Positions 25,329-32,284 of a DNA stretch of 64,000 bases are shown one piece after another. Source of the stretch: an uncultured Chitinophagaceae bacterium. Its GTDB lineage: Bacteria > Bacteroidota > Bacteroidia > Chitinophagales > Chitinophagaceae. A model generated the notes under the pieces. It was given only the letters and a program-made list of their open reading frames with translations, had not been told where the DNA came from and ran no database searches. Within the stretch, counting starts at the first letter, position 1, and the number at the start of each line of letters is the position of its first letter. The stretch lies in the NCBI GenBank assembly GCA_937907395.1, contig CALCII010000013.1, forward strand, positions 186,001-250,000, given 5' to 3'. Made by a program: the position numbers and the translations under genes.

Positions 25329-25957
25329 GGTAGTGTTAAATAATGTTGGCCTTCGGGATAGTCTTTATCCAATGCCTCAATAATGGTTTGAAGATGCAGT
25401 TCGTTGCCTAAAAAATCGGCATTGCTGGCATCTACAAACAAGGTTTTGATATTGTGCTGACGGATATAATGTGTATAGGTTTCCTGAATGTTGAGGAGGT
25501 ATTCGTCGGGGATCTGTTGTTCGTAAGGCCGGTTTCTTTTTTTGATATTGGATTGGAGTTTTTTTACAGGAGCATGCAGATAAATCAGCAGGTCGGGTTG
25601 AATCAATTGTTGATGGATAATATCAAACAGTCGCTGATACAAACGAAACTCATCGGCCGGCAGATTTACTTTCGCAAACAATAAACATTTCGTAAACAGG
25701 TAATCCGATACGGTAACAGAATTGAACAGGTCTTTGGTGTGAATCAGTTCTTTCAGCTGTTTGTAACGTTCGGCCATGAAAAATAATTCCAGTGGGAACG
25801 CATATTGCTGTGGATTTTCATAAAACTTCGGCAGAAAGGGATTGTCGGCAAACTCCTCTAAAATCAATCTTGCATCAAAATGTTTATTGAGTAAATGTGC
25901 CAGGGTCGTTTTTCCTGCTCCTATATTCCCTTCTATCGTAATAAAATGATAATTCAT
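25325..25957 (-). CDS. Deoxynucleoside kinase
   Basis: 210 residues. The P-loop EGNIGAGKTTLAHLL opens the protein, followed by the family blocks LILEEFADNPFLPKFY, AERYKQLKEL, and LIYLHAPVKKLQSNIKKRNRPYEQ (lid arginines). It phosphorylates deoxynucleosides in the salvage pathway; which base cannot be decided. It sits between folK (87 bp upstream) and the MFS gene (overlapping), a folK-kinase pairing that is common in Bacteroidota. Confidence 0.9.
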   Translation of the reverse strand: MNYHFITIEGNIGAGKTTLAHLLNKHFDARLILEEFADNPFLPKFYENPQQYAFPLELFFMAERYKQLKELIHTKDLFNSVTVSDYLFTKCLLFAKVNLPADEFRLYQRLFDIIHQQLIQPDLLIYLHAPVKKLQSNIKKRNRPYEQQIPDEYLLNIQETYTHYIRQHNIKTLFVDASNADFLGNELHLQTIIEALDKDYPEGQHYLTLP

Positions 25958-26044
25958 GTTGCTAAGGCCAATTCTGATCAGGCGGCAATTTACTGGATGG
26001 TCTCAATAGCAAAAACAACTTGCACAGATTGTGGAAAAATACAA

Positions 26045-26530
26045 TCAACGTTTCGTTACCGGCAGGGGGTCGGCACACTCTTTCAGGAGAGTTCGAATGG
26101 TCTTTTTTAGTACCGGGTGCACTTTCAGGGGAGCTAACTCAGCAAGCGGTATTAATACAAAGCGGCGAAGTGGAATACTTGGATGGGGTATGGTTACAAT
26201 GGCCGATTGGTGCACCAGTTGATCATAGAACAACAGGTCCAGGTCGATGGTTCTGGGGCCCAGCTTTTCTGTTCGTATGCGTCCCAGCTCTTGTTCTATT
26301 TCCAGCAGGGTGCTCATCAAAACATCGGGGGCGAGGGTGGTGCGTAGAACTACCACCTGGTTCAGGAAAGACGGTTGATCTTCCTTGCCCCAGGCTGCCG
26401 TTTCGTAAACAGCCGATTTTTTTTCCAGTCTGCCGCAATGCCGGATCATCAGTTCCGTTGCCTGCTGTAAAAATTGCTCCCTGTTTCCCTGGTTACTTCC
26501 TAATAAAACAAAAGCCTGATGCGTTGCCAT
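26045..26530 (-). CDS. folK: 6-hydroxymethyl-7,8-dihydropterin pyrophosphokinase
   Basis: 161 residues from the ATG at 26530 (MATHQAFVLLGSNQGNRE, the usual family opening; the frame extends further but without homology). HPPK blocks are LLGSNQGN, YETAAWG, FLNQVVVLRT, and the signature LGPRTIDLDLLFYD followed by IPHPSIPLRRFVLIPL. It transfers pyrophosphate from ATP to the pterin in folate synthesis. Divergent from the ABC-2 permease gene with a 70-bp shared upstream region. Confidence 0.95.
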   Translation of the reverse strand: MATHQAFVLLGSNQGNREQFLQQATELMIRHCGRLEKKSAVYETAAWGKEDQPSFLNQVVVLRTTLAPDVLMSTLLEIEQELGRIRTEKLGPRTIDLDLLFYDQLVHQSAIVTIPHPSIPLRRFVLIPLAELAPLKVHPVLKKTIRTLLKECADPLPVTKR

Positions 26531-26576
26531 TTCGTCAAAAGTCGGATAAAAAGTTTTTCGATGCTTCCGAATCAGA

Positions 26577-26584
26577 TAGTTTTG
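26577..26584 (+). promoter_or_regulatory. Possible -7 box of the ABC-2 permease gene
   Basis: TAGTTTTG matches TAnnTTTG, 16 bp before the ATG at 26601. No clear -33 TTG at the usual distance. Confidence 0.35.
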
Positions 26585-26600
26585 CAACTTAAACTCATTT

Positions 26601-27707
26601 ATGGTAAAACCCTACAGTCAGTGGAAGGCCATGCTGGCAATCAGCAAAGCAAGTTTCAGAGCCATCTTCCGTAGCCCCAGTGCTGTGGTGTTCAGCTTTT
26701 TCTTTCCGTTGATTTTTATTCTTGTGTTTGGATTTATTGGTGGAGGAAGCCCAACTGTGCGGATCGGGTTTACCAAAGAAACAGACACCACGCAACAAAA
26801 TGCCATCTATCAGTTGCTGGTAAAATACAAAACCATTAAGGTGGTGGATAAATCAGCGAAAGAGTTGAAAGCAGATCTGGCGAAGGGGAGAATTACAGCT
26901 GTTCTGGATATCAGGCCTACCCATTCTAATCAATTGCCGTTTTATAAGGTATCAGTACAAACTTCTACCGCAAGTGTGGATAAGCTGGCCATTTTACAAG
27001 CAACCTTAAAGGATGTGATTTTTAATGTGGACAGAAGAGCTGCTCCCGATGCACCAACCTATGCCACCATTGATGTACCGCCACCATTACCCGGACGGGT
27101 TTATCGTACCATTGATTTTATCTTGCCCGGACAACTTGGATTTTCGCTCCTGAGTGCTGGTGTATTCGGAGTGGCATTTTTATTTTTTAATCTGCGACAA
27201 ACATTGGTGTTGAAACGTTTCTTTGCTACACCGGTTAAACGATCTTATATATTATTTGGGGAAGGGATCAGTCGTGTGATTTTTCAATTGATCACAGCAG
27301 TTGTGATTTTATTAGTAGGACATTTTGCTTTTAAGTTTACATTGGTGCATGGGGCACTTACTTTTTTTGAATTGCTTGTTTTAAGTCTCATTGGATTAAT
27401 TGTGTTTATGGGATTTGGTTTTATTGTGAGCGGATTGGCTAAAAGTGAAAGCACGATTCCTCCCTTTGCAAATATTGTAACTATGCCACAGTTTTTGCTG
27501 GCCGGTACATTTTTCCCTATCGATACATTTCCCAAGTGGCTGCAACCTATTTGTAAAGTGCTTCCGCTTACTCATTTGAATGATGCCATGCGTAACATTG
27601 CATTTGAAGGAAGCCATTTGATCGATTGCGGCAAACAACTGGGTATTCTGGGAATATGGACTGTTGTGGTATATGCCATTGCCATCAAAGTATTTCGTTG
27701 GGAATAA
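26601..27707 (+). CDS. ABC-2 type transporter permease
   Basis: 368 residues: one N-terminal helix (VVFSFFFPLIFILVFGFIGGG), a periplasmic domain of about 140 residues, then five helices from about 178 (GFSLLSAGVFGVAFLFFNLRQT, LITAVVILLVGHFAF, LLVLSLIGLIVFMGFGFIVSGLA) with the ABC-2 motif QFLLAGTFFPIDTFPKWLQ. This is the DrrB/YhhJ-like permease class. No ATPase gene lies next to it, so its partner is elsewhere. Substrate unknown. The SRPBCC gene follows 27 bp later. Confidence 0.85.
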   Translation: MVKPYSQWKAMLAISKASFRAIFRSPSAVVFSFFFPLIFILVFGFIGGGSPTVRIGFTKETDTTQQNAIYQLLVKYKTIKVVDKSAKELKADLAKGRITAVLDIRPTHSNQLPFYKVSVQTSTASVDKLAILQATLKDVIFNVDRRAAPDAPTYATIDVPPPLPGRVYRTIDFILPGQLGFSLLSAGVFGVAFLFFNLRQTLVLKRFFATPVKRSYILFGEGISRVIFQLITAVVILLVGHFAFKFTLVHGALTFFELLVLSLIGLIVFMGFGFIVSGLAKSESTIPPFANIVTMPQFLLAGTFFPIDTFPKWLQPICKVLPLTHLNDAMRNIAFEGSHLIDCGKQLGILGIWTVVVYAIAIKVFRWE

Positions 27708-27734
27708 TTTTATTGACTCTTTAATATTTTTTGC

Positions 27735-28289
27735 ATGCGGTTTGTAAAAATGTTTTTGTTTGTGCTCATGGGTTTGCTGGTGATGTTTACTCTTTTTGGA
27801 TTAGTGATGCCTTCATCGGCTAAACTTGCCAGAGGTGTGATCATACAAGCAGATAGCGCAACTGTATACAAAGAACTCAGCGATGTGAAAGATTGGAATA
27901 AATGGTTGCCATGGATTGTTGCAGATAGTGGTGCTATTGTACAGTTGTCTCCTGTAACTAACGAACCCGGTTCTTATTTTAAGTGGAAGGGATTAAATTT
28001 TAAAAGCGGTGGCACTTTAACATTGAAATCATTTTCAAACCAGGAAATAAAAGTATTGCATCAGCTACAGGATATGAATGATTCAGAAGGTGGGTTCCGT
28101 ATCCGTTCGGTGGGAGCAAGTGGAAGAGAAACAGAAGTGCAGTGGTTCCTGGAATACAAATTGAAATGGTATCCATGGGAACGGTTCTATGGAATCTTCC
28201 TCGATCATATTATCAGCCCGGCTTTGGACAAAGGGCTCAACAACCTGAAAGAATATATTGAGCAGAAACAACACCCTGTAGCTTCCTGA
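27735..28289 (+). CDS. SRPBCC (polyketide cyclase/START-like) family protein with N-terminal membrane anchor
   Basis: 184 residues. An N-terminal hydrophobic helix (MFLFVLMGLLVMFTLFGLVM) is followed by a START-like fold: RGVIIQADSATVYKELSDVKDWNKWLPWI is the standard opening of this family, with later beta strands (GGFRIRSV, EVQWFLEYKL) and the long C-terminal helix HIISPALDKGLNNLKEYIE. It likely binds a hydrophobic ligand at the membrane. Function unknown; possibly cotranscribed with the permease. Confidence 0.8.
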   Translation: MRFVKMFLFVLMGLLVMFTLFGLVMPSSAKLARGVIIQADSATVYKELSDVKDWNKWLPWIVADSGAIVQLSPVTNEPGSYFKWKGLNFKSGGTLTLKSFSNQEIKVLHQLQDMNDSEGGFRIRSVGASGRETEVQWFLEYKLKWYPWERFYGIFLDHIISPALDKGLNNLKEYIEQKQHPVAS

Positions 28290-28357
28290 TTTTTCTAAAA
28301 TACCCAATGAAGGGTAGAAGCTGTTCTTTGGAAAACCTCTACTTTCAAAGAAAAAAA

Positions 28358-29224
28358 ATGCGTTGCTTTTTAGCTGCTTTACTTCTCCTGTTTTTAGCTT
28401 GTAAGGATAAACATCCAAAAACAGTTGACACCGACAAACCTGTTGTTGTTACAGATACGGTTCCGAAGGTCCCGGTTGATTCTGTAGATATGTACGAAAC
28501 AGATTGTTACGATTCATTTTTTGCATCGGGTGAAAAATTGAAAGATACAGCTGCTATAACTGTTTCTCCTGCTGGGTATCCCACCATGAAGCTTAAAAAG
28601 TATATCAGGGAAGTGCTGATGGAAGGATATGTGAATATCTGTTTCAAAGACATGGATAACGATGGTAAGAAAGAGATGGTGATCTTTAACTACACCGGTG
28701 GCATGCATTGTTGCGACGAGTTTTATGTATATGAAGAAACAGCACCGGGTAAGTATGTGCAAAAAGTAAAACTGTTTGCCGGTACTACTTGTGTAAATAC
28801 GAACAATGAATTTACATTCAGCGTTTATGAATTACTGGGTTATTTCTATACCTGTTACGCCTGTTTGTATGTGGATTCAGCGAAAGGTCTGGTTGATCCG
28901 TTGCCTGTTGTATACAAATATCAGAAAGGGAAACTGGTGCTTGCCGGGGATACAGCCGCTATCAATCAATCAGCATTGAAGAACCTGGAATTGCTGAAGC
29001 AGGTTAAAATGAATCCATTGAAAGAAGATTGGGACGATAGTGGTGTTCGTAAAATGTATGCATTGAATTTTGCCACATGGCATCTCACACATGGAAATAA
29101 TTATACCATCACAAAAGCCTTGTTTGATCAGTACTATACCGCTAAGGATAAAAATAAAGTATGGAAGGAGTTGAAGGAGAGTCTGGAAGTAATGGAAGAA
29201 GAAAACACGTTTATTCAGAAATAA
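28358..29224 (+). CDS. Hypothetical lipoprotein with calcium-loop-like motif
   Basis: 288 residues from the ATG at 28358, giving the lipoprotein signal MRCFLAALLLLFLAC. A proline/threonine-rich linker follows. FKDMDNDGKKEMVIFNYTGG resembles an FG-GAP/VCBS-type D-x-D-x-D-G calcium loop. The middle is unusually rich in cysteine (GGMHCCDEF, CYDSF, TTCVNT, YTCYACLYV), suggesting disulfides or metal binding. No family recognised. Its 3' end overlaps the convergent queG end by 14 bp. Confidence 0.65.
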   Translation: MRCFLAALLLLFLACKDKHPKTVDTDKPVVVTDTVPKVPVDSVDMYETDCYDSFFASGEKLKDTAAITVSPAGYPTMKLKKYIREVLMEGYVNICFKDMDNDGKKEMVIFNYTGGMHCCDEFYVYEETAPGKYVQKVKLFAGTTCVNTNNEFTFSVYELLGYFYTCYACLYVDSAKGLVDPLPVVYKYQKGKLVLAGDTAAINQSALKNLELLKQVKMNPLKEDWDDSGVRKMYALNFATWHLTHGNNYTITKALFDQYYTAKDKNKVWKELKESLEVMEEENTFIQK

Positions 29225-30140
29225 ATTTCAGGTTCCGTTGAATGCCTTTAAATTTTGTTCGTTTCAAGGGTGAATGTTTGAAGATGGCTTTAAATGTTTC
29301 TTCTGTCAGTTCCATCCATTCTTTGGTAGAGAGGTTCAGGATTTCGGGTAATGGTGTAAACGCTGTTTCTGTTGTTGCTTTGCTGAAGCGGTTCCACGGA
29401 CAAACATCCTGGCACACATCACAACCAAACATCCAGTTGTTGAATTTGCCTTTCATGTTTTCGGGTAACAGTTCTTCTTTTAACTCAATCGTAAAATAAG
29501 AAATACATTTGCTGCCATCAATTATTTTATTGGGCAATATGGCTTCTGTGGGACAATGGTCAATACATTTTGTACAGGAGCCGCAATAGTCTTTTGTAAA
29601 AGGCGAATCGTACTCCAGTTCAAGATCGCAGATGAGTGTGGCAATGAAAAAGAAGGATCCGTTTTTTTTTGTAATGAGATTGCCATTCTTTCCAATCCAG
29701 CCCAATCCACTTTTTAAAGCCCAGCTTCGTTCCAGCACGGGAGCACTGTCTACAAATCCACGCCCATTAATATCACCGATCTCTTGTTTGATATTATCAA
29801 TGAGTAAATGTAATTTTTCACGTATTACTTCATGGTAATCTTTCCCGTAAGCATATTTGGAAATTTTAGGTACTTCGCTGCTTTGCTGAGCAGCAGGAAA
29901 ATAGTTGAGCAATAAAGTAATCACAGATCGGGCGCCGGGAACCAGCCGTGCAGGATTTGTTCGTAAATCAAAATGATTTTCCATGTAATGCATCTGCCCG
30001 TGCATACCCTTGCTTAGCCATGCTTCCAGGCGGCGGGCATCTTCATCCAGTTGCTGGGCTCTGGCAATGCCGCAATAGGAAAAACCAAGCTCTGCCGCCC
30101 GGTTTTTAATCCATGAAGTATGTTGCGATGAAGGGATCAA
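29211..30140 (-). CDS. queG: Epoxyqueuosine reductase
   Basis: 309 residues. It performs the last step of queuosine synthesis in tRNA with cobalamin and two [4Fe-4S] clusters. The cluster ligands are CGSCTKCIDHCPTEAI and CDVCQDVCPWN; other family blocks are KYAYGKDYHEVIREKL, GLGWIGKNGNLI and CISYFTIELKEELP-like CISYFTIELKEELLP. The start is TTG at 30140, overlapping the upstream stop as TTGA; no better ATG exists before the first conserved block. The protein is a little short of some family members but the HEAT-repeat tail is absent in many. Confidence 0.93.
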   Translation of the reverse strand: MIPSSQHTSWIKNRAAELGFSYCGIARAQQLDEDARRLEAWLSKGMHGQMHYMENHFDLRTNPARLVPGARSVITLLLNYFPAAQQSSEVPKISKYAYGKDYHEVIREKLHLLIDNIKQEIGDINGRGFVDSAPVLERSWALKSGLGWIGKNGNLITKKNGSFFFIATLICDLELEYDSPFTKDYCGSCTKCIDHCPTEAILPNKIIDGSKCISYFTIELKEELLPENMKGKFNNWMFGCDVCQDVCPWNRFSKATTETAFTPLPEILNLSTKEWMELTEETFKAIFKHSPLKRTKFKGIQRNLKFISE

Positions 30141-30484
30141 TTTGCATTGTCTTCCAGGTGCAAGATATGAAAGATGCGGTGCACAGCCGGTGCCAGGATG
30201 ATGCCGATGTTCGTGATAAATACAATACCACTGAACAATGCATAAAAAGATGAAAAATATTTCCCAACAGTAGAATGTATTTCAACCACAGGCCCCATGC
30301 CACTGAGAATCATGGATGCATTGTGCAAGGAATCTATCCACGGTATATTATCAGTTATGTGGTAGCCAATAATCCCAATGAATAAACTGATTACAATAAT
30401 GAGGCCTGCAAAAAACACATGCCCTATCTGTCTGCGGAAGAAGGTTTTATTACTGGCAAGTTTCTGGCGTTTGTGTTCATACAT
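30137..30484 (-). CDS. Two-helix K+-channel-like membrane protein with altered selectivity filter
   Basis: 115 residues: basic N-terminus, helix 1 (about 24-44), a re-entrant-like segment IDSLHNASMILSGMGPVVEI (50-69), then GKYFSSFYALFSGIVFI and a second helix to about 100. The order helix, pore loop, helix and the phrase GKYFSSFYALFSG match two-helix K+ channels (ion_trans_2), but the TVGYG filter is replaced by SGMGP (61-65). It probably forms a membrane oligomer; K+ selectivity is doubtful. It lies immediately upstream of queG with TTGA overlap. Confidence 0.6.
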   Translation of the reverse strand: MYEHKRQKLASNKTFFRRQIGHVFFAGLIIVISLFIGIIGYHITDNIPWIDSLHNASMILSGMGPVVEIHSTVGKYFSSFYALFSGIVFITNIGIILAPAVHRIFHILHLEDNAN

Positions 30485-30624
30485 ACGTTGTTGCTGTTTA
30501 ATACTTGTATGAATAAATATACTTTTTATTAGACGATTTACAACCTGCAGTTGATTCTATAATTTGAAAGTCTGTTTGCTGAAAAAGATCAGTATTTGGG
30601 TGTTTGTTATTAAAAAGAAGTAGG

Positions 30625-30977
30625 ATGAAGTACACAATCATACTAATGCTGAAAGCAACATCTACCTGGTGGGTAATGAGCAAAGAGTATCGTCAGAACA
30701 TGTTCAAAAGGGATTTGTTTCCCTTGTTATCTGAATACAGCAATGAGCTTCAGTTCCAGGTTTTTAATTCAGAAGCCTTTCATTCCAGCGTTTCTGATTT
30801 TATCTCCATTGAAACGCAAAATCTGCAGGCCTATTATGAGTTCATGCAAAAGCTGAAAGCCACACGGTTATTTGCCGGTGAATACTTCGAGTTACAAATT
30901 TGCTGATGGGAGCTGAAAACGGGTTTAAAGATTTCAACACATCCCTGAAGCAAACCAAAGGGCTTATTATGAATTAA
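30625..30977 (+). pseudogene. Darcynin-family protein, frameshifted near the 3' end
   Basis: The frame from the ATG at 30625 (MKYTIILMLKATSTWWVMSKEYR) runs 93 residues and stops at 30904-30906 after FELQIC. It resembles the darcynin family (FHSSVSDFISIETQNLQAYYEFM, RLFAGEYFEL). The expected C-terminal part continues in another frame from 30903 (LMGAENGFKDFNTSLKQTKG, stop 30975-30977), so a single-base loss near 30900 separates the two. Either a recent frameshift or a sequence error. Darcynins have no known function. Confidence 0.65.
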
Positions 30978-30994
30978 ACAAATCGGTTGAAATT

Positions 30995-32140
30995 TTACCG
31001 AAGAATATTGTCAACGGTTTGTTTCAGGTCTTTATACGTTTCATTTCTTCCTTTGTTTCTCAGGTTGTATACAAAGAGAAACGCACAGTATTTTTTCTCG
31101 TTTTCCACCCAGGGGAAACTGCCAAATAAACCCGGACTGGTTACGGCTGCACTTCTCTGTGAATCGGGCATCGCATCTTTTTTAGGTGGAACAGCTAATG
31201 GCGTATCCATTACCCATTCGCCAAAACCGTAACCCCAGTTTCCTGCTTCGGCGGGAGAGGAAGCAATCAAACAATCTCTGCCAACACGGTTCTTCTGCAT
31301 TTCAACAATCAATGCCTGGCTGATAATCCGTTTGCCATTGAATTCACCTTCATTTAAAATCATCACCAGGAAATTCATATAATCTTCGGGAGTACTCCAG
31401 GCACCACCTGCAGCCAGTGGAACTCCGTTCTTACCAAAGTCGGTGTTCTTCATATTCAAAGGTTCGGCTATACGTTCACGAAAGATCGTTTCAAAATCTT
31501 TCTTACTTATTTTTTCAAGTACGGCTGCAATGATTTGTAAGCCGGTATTACTGTAGTGAAATGTTTTGCCTGGTTCGCCTTCAATGGGGGCCATTGCAAT
31601 TTGTTCCATGGCTTCATCCATAGTTTTAATGGTTCGGAAAGCTTCCAGCGTTTCTCTCAATCCACCGGCTTTTATACCTGTTGTATGGCTCAGGCATTGC
31701 CAGATACGGATCTGCCCTTTGCCGTATTTGGTCATAATAGGAAGAAACTTACCAATGCTATCGTTCAGCCTTAATTTCCCTTCATCAATAAATGTCATAG
31801 CCAGTGCTGCGGTGAGCCACTTGCTGCAGCTGGCAATGCGTTCACGGGTGGTGCTGGTATAATCCTGCAGTACTTCTTCCGGTTCTTTCCCCTGCATATT
31901 GGCTTTCATACGGCCCGCATTTTTCTGGCGCTGGGTCATGTTGTTAAAAGCCTGGCTGTATACGATTTTTCCATCTTTATAAATCATCAAAACAGCTCTT
32001 CCGCCCAGATCCTGTACATGGCTGTTCATCCATGCATCCACTTTCGAAAAATCTTTCTGAGCGAAAGTGAACTGAAATAATAACAGGAAAGCTGCTGTGG
32101 CGCTGACTTTGGGTCGGATTTTTGATAGATAAAGTGACAT
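30995..32140 (-). CDS. Secreted serine hydrolase, class C beta-lactamase family
   Basis: 381 residues with a signal peptide ending near FQFTFAQ. The serine beta-lactamase/penicillin-binding fold is shown by the SxxK motif SCSK (in RERIASCSKWLTAALA), the YxN motif YSN (FHYSNTGLQIIAAVLEKIS) and VPLAAGGAWSTPEDYMNF. A typical group of EstB/PbpE-like esterases and D-amino peptidases; beta-lactam hydrolysis is not implied. Divergent from clpB. Confidence 0.86.
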   Translation of the reverse strand: MSLYLSKIRPKVSATAAFLLLFQFTFAQKDFSKVDAWMNSHVQDLGGRAVLMIYKDGKIVYSQAFNNMTQRQKNAGRMKANMQGKEPEEVLQDYTSTTRERIASCSKWLTAALAMTFIDEGKLRLNDSIGKFLPIMTKYGKGQIRIWQCLSHTTGIKAGGLRETLEAFRTIKTMDEAMEQIAMAPIEGEPGKTFHYSNTGLQIIAAVLEKISKKDFETIFRERIAEPLNMKNTDFGKNGVPLAAGGAWSTPEDYMNFLVMILNEGEFNGKRIISQALIVEMQKNRVGRDCLIASSPAEAGNWGYGFGEWVMDTPLAVPPKKDAMPDSQRSAAVTSPGLFGSFPWVENEKKYCAFLFVYNLRNKGRNETYKDLKQTVDNILR

Positions 32141-32284
32141 TCTTTCTGAATTTTTTAGTTGGATAGTCTTTTGCAGATTCAGTTTAAAGTTATTTGAATT
32201 TTTCAGTTGGGAAAGTTATGGTTTGTTAAATCTGTTAACACCTCAACGGTTCTTCTAATTATTAAAACTTACAAACCGAATTAT

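Noticed and set aside
26020..26592. 190-residue open frame antisense to folK
   Set aside because: folK has clear family motifs on the other strand; this frame has none.
30995..32140. Antibiotic-resistance beta-lactamase
   Set aside because: The SxxK and YxN motifs fit the broad class C/serine hydrolase family, but signal peptide, length and context suggest an esterase- or peptidase-type homologue.
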